From a virus: 35,521 bases of DNA. Shown here piece by piece: positions 7,841 through 17,008 of the stretch. Each line of letters opens with the position of its first letter. Within the stretch, counting starts at the first letter, position 1. The notes beneath the pieces are model-generated. The model saw only the letters and a program-made list of their open reading frames with translations. It was not told the origin of the DNA and made no database searches. The position numbers and the translations under genes are program-made. The DNA is taken from positions 1 to 35,521 of IMG/VR virus record IMGVR_UViG_3300009285_006890; one strand, written 5' to 3'.

Positions 7841-8058
7841 ATACGTCCGATGGTAGTGTGACCGATTCTGTGCTGCGTACGGTAGTACAGAATGAGAAGC
7901 ACCTCGTTCTCATTGTATTAAAAGGGAAGGAGCATGGGGATGGCTTCGAGTGGGGAGGCACCTTCACTTGCCATTGCAAGGGGATGCCTAGTGGGTGGAA
8001 GACTATAGCGCAAGTCCTCCAACAGGCCGCGAGCACAATGGATGGTAATGATGGCTGA
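7837..8058 (+). CDS. Small hypothetical protein
   Basis: A 73-residue protein with an ATG overlapping the previous stop (ATGA) and no strong SD of its own, so probably translationally coupled. It is acidic to neutral and has one C-x-C pair (FTCHCKG). The last 17 bases overlap the start of the tail gene at 8042. No membrane segment is visible. Its location between the adaptor-like and tail genes suggests a neck or tail assembly factor. Function unknown. Confidence 0.6.
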   Translation: MNTSDGSVTDSVLRTVVQNEKHLVLIVLKGKEHGDGFEWGGTFTCHCKGMPSGWKTIAQVLQQAASTMDGNDG

Positions 8059-9595
8059 GCCGCGGGTTACAGACGCCGAGGTAGCCACAAGCCCGATATA
8101 TCGCATCAAGGGACAGAGATCAAGGTGGAGGTATCCCGACGAGCGTCTGACCGCGGAGCATTGTGAGGTGCTCAGAGATGTGAATATCTCGGAGCGAGGG
8201 GTGGTGGAGAGTCGGAATGGATACACGTATTATAATACTGCTCAAATAGATGGAGGGGAGAGAGCTACAGGGCTGTACCAGGCAACTTTCTCTAGTGGGA
8301 CTACAGCGAGTCTTGTCGTTACTCCGACGAAGGTGTATACGGACGACGGGACGACGCGTACGGATGTGACAGGGACGGCTCTTAGCGGTGGAAGCGATGA
8401 TAGGGTGGAGTTCGCTTTTCTGAAGGACAACATCCTCATCAATAATGGAGTGAACCAGATTCGTATGTATAGCGGTGCAGGGAATACTGCGAATCTCACG
8501 GGGATGCCTTGGACTAAAGCCAAAGGCCTGATGGTGCATAAGAACCTCCTATTCGCGTGGGGGACGACTGAAGGAGGTGTGTACTATCCAACGAGACTCC
8601 GTTGGTGCGATATTAACAGGCAGACATACGTTGTGGACATCACGAAGTGGTTAGACGCAAATAGGTACGAGGTCTACGACGGCGGCCCTGCCATCGTTGG
8701 AGCTGTTGACAATTGGGGAAAGGCGTTGGTTTTCAAGGAGGATGGTCTTTATCCGGGGGAGATCGTGTACGGACAGACTGGCGCATACGACTTTAACCTT
8801 GGAGAGCCTAGAAGAGGCTTCTCTCCCGTGTCGAAGATGAGTCTTGTAGCTCGTCCAGAGTTTGTCTTCGGTGCATCGAGGGAAGGCGCGTTTATCGTCC
8901 TTCCAGATATGAGCGTGAAGATAGTCACGCTGGACGATTCGGAGGAGTGGCTCGGTTTGAGTAAGACGCGCTTGCAGTACGCACAGGCGTTTGTAAGGGA
9001 GAGCGATCACCAGATTCGGGTACTTGTTTCATCTAGCGCGAACACGGATGGACACGACTACGTCATGGTTTACGACTGGGAAATGGGGGATTTGTGGATA
9101 GATAGGCCGAAGCACGTGATGAGCTTCGGTGCTTCTCTAAGGATCAGCGGTCAGGAGCTGGACTGGTTGGCTTCCGTTGGAGGGTATGTGTATAAGGGTA
9201 ACGATAGCACGTATGAGAACGATGCTGGAACGTCGTTCGACTGGCGGATAAAGATGAGCCCGAATGATCTAGGGATGCCTGGAAAACAGAAACATGTGCT
9301 GAACATACGCACTCTGTATAGAGAGAAGGTAGGGTATCAAACGGTTGCGGTGAATGTTTACGTGGACGAGGGGAGGCAAGGCACTGTACAAGGAAGTATC
9401 GGGGTCTCGGACGGCGCGACTTGGGATGACGACGCGTCTACATGGGACTCCGGGCTGAAATGGGAGGGCAGCGGCGCGCAGAGATTCGACACATTCGTGA
9501 ATCGAATCTGCGAGACCGTCTCTCCAGAGTGGACGGGCAGCAACCCGGCTGGGATTGAGGGGTACATAGTTGAGTTCATCCCTCTCGAGGCCTGA
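8042..9595 (+). CDS. Large tail protein (tail tube/nozzle or stabilisation type), probably beta-propeller-like
   Basis: A 517-residue protein; ATGs at 8042, 8048 and 8051 are all possible starts, none with a strong SD. ERGVVESRNGYTYYNTAQ (about 50-67) matches a pattern recurrent in phage tail proteins ('G.l..R.Gyt.yn'). It is followed by many short W/Y/G/D-rich strand repeats (VKDNILINNGVNQ-like, FAWGTTEGGVYYPTRLRW, GKALVFKEDGLYPGE, FVFGASREGAFIVL, YDWEMGDLWIDRP) spaced like propeller blades, as in podovirus tail nozzle and neck-stabilising proteins. It lies between the adaptor-like gene and the fibre gene. The exact family is not certain. Confidence 0.6.
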   Translation: MVMMAEPRVTDAEVATSPIYRIKGQRSRWRYPDERLTAEHCEVLRDVNISERGVVESRNGYTYYNTAQIDGGERATGLYQATFSSGTTASLVVTPTKVYTDDGTTRTDVTGTALSGGSDDRVEFAFLKDNILINNGVNQIRMYSGAGNTANLTGMPWTKAKGLMVHKNLLFAWGTTEGGVYYPTRLRWCDINRQTYVVDITKWLDANRYEVYDGGPAIVGAVDNWGKALVFKEDGLYPGEIVYGQTGAYDFNLGEPRRGFSPVSKMSLVARPEFVFGASREGAFIVLPDMSVKIVTLDDSEEWLGLSKTRLQYAQAFVRESDHQIRVLVSSSANTDGHDYVMVYDWEMGDLWIDRPKHVMSFGASLRISGQELDWLASVGGYVYKGNDSTYENDAGTSFDWRIKMSPNDLGMPGKQKHVLNIRTLYREKVGYQTVAVNVYVDEGRQGTVQGSIGVSDGATWDDDASTWDSGLKWEGSGAQRFDTFVNRICETVSPEWTGSNPAGIEGYIVEFIPLEA

Positions 9596-9623
9596 CCTCA
9601 GGGGAGCATTTCTCGTAAGGGTG
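9596..9623 (+). promoter_or_regulatory. SD-sequestering hairpin element, copy 2 (divergent)
   Basis: GGGGAGCATTTCTCG at 9601-9615 aligns with the shared core. The inner pairing is GGGA/TCTC and the outer arms are CCT/AGG. The 3' arm TAAGGGTG is the SD of the tail fibre gene (ATG at 9628, spacing about four). It starts immediately after the stop of the tail gene. It is the least similar copy. Confidence 0.45.
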
Positions 9624-9627
9624 AAGC

Positions 9628-11424
9628 ATGGCTACTGTCACGAGACCGAGTGAAGCGCTTCCAACCGCAGGAGCAAGGATCAAGTCCGCTCAGGTGACGG
9701 ACTGGATCACGAACATCCTGTCGTTCTTGGAGAGTACAAGCATTGACGAGGCGAATGTAGACCTCAGTGGATCGGATGGGATTGTAGGGAAGTCCACGTC
9801 GCAAACTCTGACCGGGCTGAAAACGTTCGAGTGCACCTCGGCCGCCGCTGGTGGTGTGAGGGAGGTTGTGCAGCTCGGGATAGATCCCGCGTCCGGGACG
9901 GCGGCGGATGGAGATGGCGGCCGTGTTGTAATGTATGCGGATGATGATGGAGGTACCGAAACCGACCTCGTCCATATGGATTGGGTTCTCACGGACGCGT
10001 CTAATGGATCGGAAGATGCCAAAGTTGATATATCCGCTATTGTCGCGGGAACGATGGGGACTGTGTTGGAGCTTGGGTATGATAGCTCAGGAAATGCAGT
10101 CAACACGATTCGGACGAGGGAGGCTATAGCAGCCGCTGTTCGAGACGTTCTTACTTTGGAGTGGGATCCGGACGGCGGGGGCAACGCGACGGACAACTCT
10201 ACTGGGGCGGCGCTGGCCTTCAAGCTGCCAGGGGACGATGACACGCAGGACGTATTCGCTCGAATTGCGATGCTGTGCGTGTCGGACGTGGCTGGGGCTG
10301 AGGAGGGGGAGTTGTCATTCCGACTGGTCAAAGCCGGCACGATAACGGAGTTGCTGACGCTGGCTCCGACCACCGGCCTGACGCTGGGGGTGGATGATAC
10401 CGGCTACGACGCCAAGTTCTTCGGGGCTACGGCGGGCAAGTACATGCAGTGGGATGAGAGCGCCGATGCCCTGCTAGTGCAGGGCTTGCTCTCGGCCGGG
10501 GCGAACGACGGTTGCGCGCTCGGCAGTGCAACGGTGGGCTTCAGCGACGCCTTCTTTGCCAGCGGCGCGGTGCTGAACTTCAATAACGGTGACGTAACGG
10601 TCACCCACGCGGCTAACACGCTGACCTTCGCCGGGGCAACTCTCGGTTACCAATTCAATGGAGCTGTGAACAACGCCATGCTGATCGGCTCCCACGCTAC
10701 CGACGGAGTAGGAGCCAAGATTTACCCCACCACTGCCGCACCAAACGCCATTCCTCTATGGGTGTATCCTACATACAGCGGGGGTAACGGCGAGGACCGC
10801 ACGGTCTACGCCTACAGCATTGCCAGTGTGAATAACTCGGGGTCTATGCAAGGGTTGCGGACATTCGGGTTGATAAATGCGGGGGTCACGTTAGCTACAT
10901 ATTACGGAGCTTACATAGCCAACCCCACGGTCTCTGGAACCCTGACGAACAACTACGGTATCTACCTTGAGAATCAGACGTCCGGCGGCACGAACTACTC
11001 TATCTACTCGGCCGGCGGCGCCGTCAACATTCAGAGTCTTGGCGCTTCGGCGGATGTGCAGACGGACGGGAGCAAGAACCTCACCACGGTATCCGACATG
11101 CGCTGGAAGAACGATTTGGGCCCGATCGAAAAGGCCAGCAAAGTGCTGCGCGCCCTGAAGCCCCACTATTTCACCTGGAAGCGCGATATGACGGGCGACA
11201 ATCAGGAGAGGTCGCCTGAGAAGTTTGCGCGTCGTCCCCGGCTTGCTGGCTTCTTCGCACAGGAGGTCTACGAAGTACTCCCTGAAGGCTCGCCCGGAGG
11301 GGCCAACCTGGATGAAGAAGGCAACGAGCGCTGGGGGTTGAACACTCACGCTATTATGGCCTATATCGTGTCAGCATGGCAGGAGCTTGATGCCCGCGTT
11401 GCGACACTGGAGAAAGTGGCATGA
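9628..11424 (+). CDS. Tail fibre/spike with C-terminal peptidase S74 intramolecular chaperone
   Basis: A protein of 598 residues. Residues 1-70 are probably the virion attachment part. Residues 70-480 are Gly/Ala/Thr/Asp-rich beta repeats with blocks such as GRVVMYADDDGG and VLTLEWDPDGGG, as in trimeric fibres. The C-terminal 110 residues are a peptidase S74/chaperone domain: SDMRWKNDLGPI (predicted catalytic Ser489, with Lys494 nearby), KPHYFTWK, GFFAQEVYEVLPE, LNTHAIMAYIVSAWQELDARVATLE. In this family the domain trimerises the fibre and then cuts itself off. Base use from roughly 10300 onward is richer in GCC/CTG/GGC codons than the first part, which suggests a module exchange. It overlaps the next gene by ATGA. 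Confidence 0.85.
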   Translation: MATVTRPSEALPTAGARIKSAQVTDWITNILSFLESTSIDEANVDLSGSDGIVGKSTSQTLTGLKTFECTSAAAGGVREVVQLGIDPASGTAADGDGGRVVMYADDDGGTETDLVHMDWVLTDASNGSEDAKVDISAIVAGTMGTVLELGYDSSGNAVNTIRTREAIAAAVRDVLTLEWDPDGGGNATDNSTGAALAFKLPGDDDTQDVFARIAMLCVSDVAGAEEGELSFRLVKAGTITELLTLAPTTGLTLGVDDTGYDAKFFGATAGKYMQWDESADALLVQGLLSAGANDGCALGSATVGFSDAFFASGAVLNFNNGDVTVTHAANTLTFAGATLGYQFNGAVNNAMLIGSHATDGVGAKIYPTTAAPNAIPLWVYPTYSGGNGEDRTVYAYSIASVNNSGSMQGLRTFGLINAGVTLATYYGAYIANPTVSGTLTNNYGIYLENQTSGGTNYSIYSAGGAVNIQSLGASADVQTDGSKNLTTVSDMRWKNDLGPIEKASKVLRALKPHYFTWKRDMTGDNQERSPEKFARRPRLAGFFAQEVYEVLPEGSPGGANLDEEGNERWGLNTHAIMAYIVSAWQELDARVATLEKVA

Positions 11425-11597
11425 CCAAGGAACAGGCGGAGCAGCAGATCAACGAGATTCAGCAGCAGATCCGGCAGCGCATGGATCAACTGGCCCAGGC
11501 CGACCCCACCTGCGGAAGGCTGCTGGGCCGCCTGGACGTGCTAAAGGAGATCGTGAACGAGAAGCCGGCAGAGCCGGCAGAGGAGAAGAAGACATGA
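11421..11597 (+). CDS. Short helical/coiled-coil protein
   Basis: A 58-residue frame with stop/start overlaps at both ends: its ATG overlaps the fibre stop and its TGA overlaps the next ATG. The first 30 residues (EQAEQQINEIQQQIRQRMDQL) form a strong heptad-type helix, followed by a short second helix and an acidic/lysine tail (EKPAEPAEEKKT). The double ATGA overlap and fitting codon use argue that it is real. Small coiled-coil proteins after fibre genes can be fibre assembly chaperones or lysis accessories. Function unknown. Confidence 0.65.
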   Translation: MTKEQAEQQINEIQQQIRQRMDQLAQADPTCGRLLGRLDVLKEIVNEKPAEPAEEKKT

Positions 11598-11791
11598 GCG
11601 CCGTAAGTTTTCTGGGCAGCAAGGTGAAGTCTCTGATCTCGAAGAAGGTGGCAGCTACTGTCGTTGGTGCGAGCGTTGTCGGCGCACAGGATCCGCAGCT
11701 GGCGGGGGCCGCCCTCATCGTCTACGTGATAGTGCAGGGGGCGCTTGATGGGTGGCAGTACTACGTGGACCGGCGTTGGCCGATGGGGTAA
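11594..11791 (+). CDS. Small membrane protein, holin-like
   Basis: A 65-residue protein whose ATG overlaps the preceding stop. KVKSLISKKVAATVVGASVVG followed by QLAGAALIVYVIVQGALDGW resembles a common class of small phage membrane proteins ('SkKfwa…vvG … yvigqGlaD'). One clear hydrophobic segment (about 39-55) and a weaker earlier one (about 19-31) are visible. Position between tail fibre and another membrane protein favours a holin or holin-like role, but the endolysin is encoded far away on the other strand, so this remains tentative. Confidence 0.55.
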   Translation: MSAVSFLGSKVKSLISKKVAATVVGASVVGAQDPQLAGAALIVYVIVQGALDGWQYYVDRRWPMG

Positions 11792-11795
11792 CTCT

Positions 11796-12191
11796 ATGCT
11801 AATCGACCACGGGGCCCTTCTCCAAGTCGGCGCTATCGTTGCTCCGCTGATGGCAACTGGTCTAGTTGCCTGGAACCACCTTTCAAACAAGGTGGGGCGG
11901 GTAGAGGAGCAAATGCGGGCGCAAAATGGGCGTATCGGTAGATTAGAAGAGGGAGTGGTGTATCAAGACACCTTCTCCATTATTCAAAAGGCTGCTGACG
12001 CGAACGCGCGTCGCGTTGAGATGTGGATGACCGAGTCACGGACGGATCGCCGGGGGCTAAGCGAGCAGATGGTGCGACTGCAGGAGGAGATGGCGACCCG
12101 GACCGGGGAGATCGCCAGGATGCTGGAGGAAACCAGAACTCGACGATTGGCTCGAGGCCTGCCCGAGGACTATCCTGAGAAGGGTGTATAG
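11796..12191 (+). CDS. Membrane-anchored coiled-coil protein
   Basis: A 131-residue protein starting at ATG 11796 (TGGGG upstream); an in-frame ATG at 11745 lies inside the previous gene and is less likely. One N-terminal transmembrane helix (about 8-26, LLQVGAIVAPLMATGLVAW) is followed by a long charged coiled coil (about 30-115: NKVGRVEEQMRAQNGRIGRLEE, LSEQMVRLQEEMATRTGEIARMLEETRTRR). This layout is seen in phage XhlA-like/holin partners and some inner-membrane spanin-like proteins. No lipobox or partner gene is visible, so lysis involvement is only a suggestion. Confidence 0.6.
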   Translation: MLIDHGALLQVGAIVAPLMATGLVAWNHLSNKVGRVEEQMRAQNGRIGRLEEGVVYQDTFSIIQKAADANARRVEMWMTESRTDRRGLSEQMVRLQEEMATRTGEIARMLEETRTRRLARGLPEDYPEKGV

Positions 12192-12193
12192 AG

Positions 12194-15100
12194 ATGGCTC
12201 TTACGTTGTCGGGAAGTGTTGCGGCTGTTCCGAATAAGACATACTCTGCTCTTAGAGTGAAACCCCCGAAACCGGTGGGGGATTATGTGTGGGACGATGT
12301 GTCGTGGTCCTGGAAGCCTGCGCCGGCCTCGGCGGTTGCTCCTCCTTCGACAGAGACAGCTCCGGCGTACAACGCGCTTTTGACCTATGCTCCTACTCCC
12401 ACAACGACGCAACAGTCATTCGATTCTATCAAGGCCGCTTATCCAGGCCGTCTTCCTGATCAGTATGCGAACGCCCAGGGAGCGTACAACTCGCAAGGAG
12501 CGGAGGCAGCTAAGAGGTATCTTGCCGGGATTCCTGCGTATGTAGCGCCTACGCATACACCCGCGCCTACGCATACACCCGCGCCTGCGTCTGCACCGCC
12601 TCCGGAGGCCACTCCGGCTCCCCGACCTTTGGGGGGTCGGCCTAGAGTTAATCCTATGGATCCTCTAGGCAACGCCGCGAAGAAGTATACCGGCTACGTT
12701 CTGGCCGGGATGTCTGATGCAGACGCTCGGGCAGCAAGCGGCTATACAGGTCCGGATTTAGGAGTGAGGCCTCCCCCAGCTGCGATAGATCCTACCACTG
12801 ATCCAGTCCGGAGGATGGAGGCTAGAGACGCCATTTTCGAGGCTACCAGGAGAGAGCCGACGGATGTGGAAGTAAACACATACCTCCGTACGGGGGCTCT
12901 ACCCACTCCGCAGAATCCTTCTGCAACAGTGGTAAACGCTCCGGCGAATCAGCAGGGAGGGCAGACGGTCGCTCCGGCGGCTCTAACTGTGCCGACGGTA
13001 TCGTCCGGTCCTCCTCCTTCTGATGTAACTGAGAATCTTCCGCCACTACCTCCAGGATGGGAGTATGGACCTGGAGGCAAGCCTCGACGTGTTGGAGATA
13101 CTGGACAGGATGTGTATGCTGCGGTGAATCGAGGGAATCCGCCCTCCGCTGCACATGTGTGGGACGATGCTACTTCATCCTGGGTATTGCCTCAGCAATA
13201 TCGAGCGGACCCGATGATAGACAAGGCTAAGTCTCCTGGGGCTGGGTACGTTTGGAGCGTTCAGCAGGGTAGGTGGGTGCAGGGAGTTGAGTCCTCGGAG
13301 TCTGATAGATCAGGGGCTACGTTCCAAGATGCTCCGCATGGAACTACAGGAGATGAGCAGGACACCGTAAACGTAGTCGTTCCGCCGTACACACCGGAGC
13401 CTCCGAGGGCTGGGCAGCCGCCTGTTGTATCTCCTTCAGAAGAGCCCGGCCCGTCGTCCAGTCAGGATATGTACAACGCACGGCTTCGTATTGGAGAGGT
13501 CCTTGCTGCTGGAGAGGAGCCGTCACAGGAGGACATCGTCGCCGGATTCGGGAATGATCTGCAAGCATATCTAGCGTATAAACAACAGGTGTTAAGTCAA
13601 GCGGCTACCGCGGCGCTTGGAGGAGGTAAGAAAGAACCTCCTCCTGTAGAGGAGCCTCTTCCCACGGAAGAGTCTCCTGACTTCGGCTCTACCGCCGCGG
13701 GCTTTCCATGGCTGTTGCCGGACCAGGTAGAAAACGCTAGAAAGGTATTCGAGAAATACGGACTCGATGCCGCTATCCGATACATGAGGGGGATTCCTAG
13801 AACTGGAGAGCCTCCTCCAGAGGAGCTGCCTCCTGTAGAAGATTGGTGGGACAAGCTTCCAGAAGCACAGCGTCGGCTCGTAGACGCCCTCAAGCGGGGA
13901 GAGACTATCTCCGACGCAGACTGGGTGAGGCTCGATCCGAGACTCCAGCAGTGGCTCATAGATCAGGGGTACCAACCCCCGGCGGCGGATGTAGCAGGAG
14001 GTAGATACGTATACGATCCGGGTACTGGAGAGTATGTTGAGGAGGAGTCTTTTGGCTTCGGAGAGGAAGTAGGAGAGGAAGTAGGAGAGGAAGCAGAGCC
14101 ACCTTCTGGGTGGACGGACGATTTCGACGCGTGGATTAGCCAGGTAGACCCAGGCTACCGTCTTAGCGAGGAGGAAGCGCTAGATGTTCTAGCCGTGTAT
14201 CAGGAGAGGGGTGTAGACTCGGCTCGGAGAGTAGCAGAGGAGAAGCTGCGTTACTCTGCGAATGTGTCTCCCTCTGGTGAGGGCGCTCCAGACGATCCCA
14301 CACTCTACTACAAGAACTACAAGTATCCTATCTACGAGGATGACGGCGGTAGTGTAGTGTACGAGACTCCATTGGGAGGCGTGGAGTACAGATACAAGGA
14401 TGGACGACCAATCGTAGACGAGGAGGAGCTAGCTCTTCTTAGAAATAGATCTATAAAAGCGATTGTGGAGAGTAACGACGCCACATCTCTTCTACAAACG
14501 AAGGGCATTGAAGCATACATATCATGGGTGAAGGAACAGACGGATAGATTGAATCCGCAGGCTCCATCTCCAGATGGAGGGTATGAAGGACTGAAGACAG
14601 GCATGCGGGCTCTTCAGGCAGCAGAGGATGCAGTGGGTTGGGCTGAGGGCTTCTTAGGGGACGATAACTCCTTGGCGACAACAATAAGCAACACTGTATC
14701 GGGTATGGTGAATGCTCTGGGGTTCGATCCTGCCGAGGAGAAGCGTTCTAGAAGAGCTGTCCTTGACGCGGATTTCGATGAGGCGCGGGAGAGGATCTCT
14801 CGACAGTTCGCCATAGATCCAGAGGGGGCATTAGGTGGCGGCGCCCAAAGAAGCACGGAGACTCTGGAGAGAGAGCGCATGAGGGCGTATAGTGCTCTTG
14901 ACGCAGAGATAGCAGGTAAGATGGATACAGTCAAGCAGCAGAATCTAGCTAGCGCCGTATCTGCTCTGTCCTCTTTAGCTGGATACGAGCTTCAGGTAGC
15001 GAGTTTGGAGGAGACCTCTCGTCAGTTTAACCTGACGTATAACCAAACTGCAAAGCAGTACGCTAGAACCATGGGACTGGATGAGGCTAAGTTCCTTGAG

Positions 15101-16969
15101 TCTGCTCGACAGTGGGACACTAGCACGTACGATCAAAGAGTGGTCTTCGCTACCCAAATGGGACTGAGCTATCAACAGCTCTCTCAGAGCGTTAGCCAAT
15201 TTAACTCTGGGATGGATCTGGAGAGGGACAAGCTCCTAGAGGCTGCTGGCCAGTGGAATACTAGCACCGTTCTGCAAAGGCAGCAGTTTGCTGAGCAGCT
15301 GGGGCTGAGCTATGACCAGTTGAAGGAGACTGCTAGACAGCTAGATGTCCAGGCCACTCTAGACACCAACAAGCTCAATGAGATGTCTAGACAATACGCG
15401 GGGACCTTAGGTCTGGATAGAGATAAGTTCAGCCAAGCCGTTCTTGAATGGGATGTTAGCACCGACACCCAGAGGCGGCAGTACGCGTCTCAATTGGGTC
15501 TGAGTTACGCCCAGCTCAAGGAAACCGTTCGTCAGGCCAATCTACAGTTCAGTGTGGACAAAGCAGGATTGGAGATGGAGGCGAACAAACTAAACGAGAC
15601 AGCGAGGCAGTTTGATGAGACACTGGTTCAGCGTGTGGAGGAGTTCGCGAAGACGTATGGGCTGAACGAGATGCAGACTCAAGCCGTCGTGAAGCAGATA
15701 TACACGGAGATTGGGAATAGCACGAGACAAGTAAGCGCACAGATTGGACAGGGATGGGCGGAGATTCTTGGGTTTGCCGGGACGGAGTCAGGAACTCTCG
15801 GTGCCCAGGATCTTGGGGTTCAGGCGGTAGACCCCTCCAGGAAAATGTTGGACGCGGAGCTTCGACGGAGGCCGGAGTACGCTGCTACTAGAGGCTCGTA
15901 TGAGGCACTGACGGGAACCGCTCTAAGTGATGCGGATGCGTTGAGACTGCTGCGTGGGGAGAGTATCCAAACCTCGAGCATGCCCACAATGGAGGCCCGG
16001 AAGTTGGCGGTTGACGTTACGCAAGGGAGTTTGGAGAGGATTGCGAAGTACGACGCTATTGCGAAGGAGCATGGACTGGATACCGCCAAGTTCAACGAGT
16101 CTACAGAGCAGGCGGATAGAGCCTGGGATCTGGAGATAGGGAACATAGCGAGCGCGTTCGGGATGGATAATTGGAAGTTTCGGGGCGCGTTGATGACGTA
16201 TGAGGATGTCGTGGACGTAGGGGAGAGTGAGTCTGTTGCGGCGACGAACGCAGCGGCCTCGCTCGGGGTCTCTGTAGGCACGTTCCTGCAGGCGAAGGAT
16301 CAGTTTGATATAAGGTACGGGAACGCCTTGAAGCAGCAGGCGCATCAGCTCGGGATTAGCGAGGAGCAGTACGTGCTGGCTCAGAGGTCTGCGGATAGGG
16401 TGGATAGACTTCAGGTTGCAACATTGGCGTCAACCTTTGCCGGGGCACAGCGGCACCAAGATTGGTACCTGGAGATGCCTCCAGAAGGAAAACTGCCGGG
16501 GAAGTCTCAAGAGATTATATGGGCGACAAAGGAGTTAGATGGATTCTTCGGGGAACAGATTAAGCCTCCTACTACTGTAGACAAGTTCGGTAGGGAGATC
16601 TCTACAACTTACACTCAAACTCCAGAGCAGGCGGTGGAAGCGCTTCTATCAGACGAAAGCTCTTCGCAGGCAATGGGAGACATGAGGCAGAGAATCGCTA
16701 CAAGGATAGGAGCTTTCGCCACAGAGTCGGAGTGGCAGGGCTTCTTGGTTAATTACGTCGCTGCTCGTCGGGCCGGAAGCTCAAAGCTGAGCAATGTCAC
16801 GTATCTAGGCAACGATTGGTACGAAGACATGGACCCCAACGTTATGAACGCCCTTCTCCAGATCGCTGGGATGAGCCCAGCGGCGCAGTACGCGCCTGTT
16901 GAGGCGGCGTGGTGGGAGTCTTTGGTTACTGGAGTAGTCACTGCAGGCGGACAGTTAGCAAGCAAGTAA
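12194..16969 (+). CDS. Giant internal virion/tail protein with Pro-rich N-terminus and helical repeats
   Basis: A protein of 1591 residues. Residues 1-500 are Pro/Ala/Thr-rich and probably disordered. They include a repeated 'WDD…SW' motif (YVWDDVSWSW, HVWDDATSSW, YVWSVQQGRW), two copies of an 18-bp repeat (PTHTPA units) and three copies of a 12-bp repeat (GEEV). Residues about 880-1170 are degenerate helical repeats built on 'GLSYxQLxExxRQ…TSTxxQRxxFA'. The remainder is helical. No enzyme motif is recognised. The size, the repeats and the position before two further large helical proteins suggest an ejected internal virion protein or tape-measure-like protein. Confidence 0.6.
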   Translation: MALTLSGSVAAVPNKTYSALRVKPPKPVGDYVWDDVSWSWKPAPASAVAPPSTETAPAYNALLTYAPTPTTTQQSFDSIKAAYPGRLPDQYANAQGAYNSQGAEAAKRYLAGIPAYVAPTHTPAPTHTPAPASAPPPEATPAPRPLGGRPRVNPMDPLGNAAKKYTGYVLAGMSDADARAASGYTGPDLGVRPPPAAIDPTTDPVRRMEARDAIFEATRREPTDVEVNTYLRTGALPTPQNPSATVVNAPANQQGGQTVAPAALTVPTVSSGPPPSDVTENLPPLPPGWEYGPGGKPRRVGDTGQDVYAAVNRGNPPSAAHVWDDATSSWVLPQQYRADPMIDKAKSPGAGYVWSVQQGRWVQGVESSESDRSGATFQDAPHGTTGDEQDTVNVVVPPYTPEPPRAGQPPVVSPSEEPGPSSSQDMYNARLRIGEVLAAGEEPSQEDIVAGFGNDLQAYLAYKQQVLSQAATAALGGGKKEPPPVEEPLPTEESPDFGSTAAGFPWLLPDQVENARKVFEKYGLDAAIRYMRGIPRTGEPPPEELPPVEDWWDKLPEAQRRLVDALKRGETISDADWVRLDPRLQQWLIDQGYQPPAADVAGGRYVYDPGTGEYVEEESFGFGEEVGEEVGEEAEPPSGWTDDFDAWISQVDPGYRLSEEEALDVLAVYQERGVDSARRVAEEKLRYSANVSPSGEGAPDDPTLYYKNYKYPIYEDDGGSVVYETPLGGVEYRYKDGRPIVDEEELALLRNRSIKAIVESNDATSLLQTKGIEAYISWVKEQTDRLNPQAPSPDGGYEGLKTGMRALQAAEDAVGWAEGFLGDDNSLATTISNTVSGMVNALGFDPAEEKRSRRAVLDADFDEARERISRQFAIDPEGALGGGAQRSTETLERERMRAYSALDAEIAGKMDTVKQQNLASAVSALSSLAGYELQVASLEETSRQFNLTYNQTAKQYARTMGLDEAKFLESARQWDTSTYDQRVVFATQMGLSYQQLSQSVSQFNSGMDLERDKLLEAAGQWNTSTVLQRQQFAEQLGLSYDQLKETARQLDVQATLDTNKLNEMSRQYAGTLGLDRDKFSQAVLEWDVSTDTQRRQYASQLGLSYAQLKETVRQANLQFSVDKAGLEMEANKLNETARQFDETLVQRVEEFAKTYGLNEMQTQAVVKQIYTEIGNSTRQVSAQIGQGWAEILGFAGTESGTLGAQDLGVQAVDPSRKMLDAELRRRPEYAATRGSYEALTGTALSDADALRLLRGESIQTSSMPTMEARKLAVDVTQGSLERIAKYDAIAKEHGLDTAKFNESTEQADRAWDLEIGNIASAFGMDNWKFRGALMTYEDVVDVGESESVAATNAAASLGVSVGTFLQAKDQFDIRYGNALKQQAHQLGISEEQYVLAQRSADRVDRLQVATLASTFAGAQRHQDWYLEMPPEGKLPGKSQEIIWATKELDGFFGEQIKPPTTVDKFGREISTTYTQTPEQAVEALLSDESSSQAMGDMRQRIATRIGAFATESEWQGFLVNYVAARRAGSSKLSNVTYLGNDWYEDMDPNVMNALLQIAGMSPAAQYAPVEAAWWESLVTGVVTAGGQLASK
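12545..12580 (+). repeat. Two tandem copies of an 18-bp in-frame repeat
   Basis: GCGCCTACGCATACACCC is present twice in direct succession, with a partial degenerate third copy after it. It encodes repeated Ala-Pro-Thr-His-Thr-Pro in the disordered N-terminal part of the 1591-residue protein. Confidence 0.8.
14060..14095 (+). repeat. Three tandem copies of a 12-bp in-frame repeat
   Basis: GGAGAGGAAGTA is present twice, with a third copy ending GCA. It encodes Gly-Glu-Glu-Val repeats in an acidic linker of the 1591-residue protein. Confidence 0.8.
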
Positions 16970-17001
16970 GACCCCTTACGGGATCATTTCCCCCAAGGTG
17001 G
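16970..17001 (+). promoter_or_regulatory. SD-sequestering hairpin element, copy 3
   Basis: Core CGGGATCATTTCCCC at 16979-16993, starting directly after the TAA of the giant gene. The inner stem GGGA/TCCC, a 2-by-2 internal loop and the outer CCTT/AAGG pairing form a stem-loop. The 3' arm AAGGTGG is the SD of the gene starting at 17009. Confidence 0.6.
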
Positions 17002-17008
17002 ATGACAC

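Noticed and set aside
9690-10373. 227-codon open frame on the minus strand
   Set aside because: It is antisense to the tail fibre; its Ser/Pro/Val-rich composition is what the Gly/Ala/Thr repeats give in reverse.
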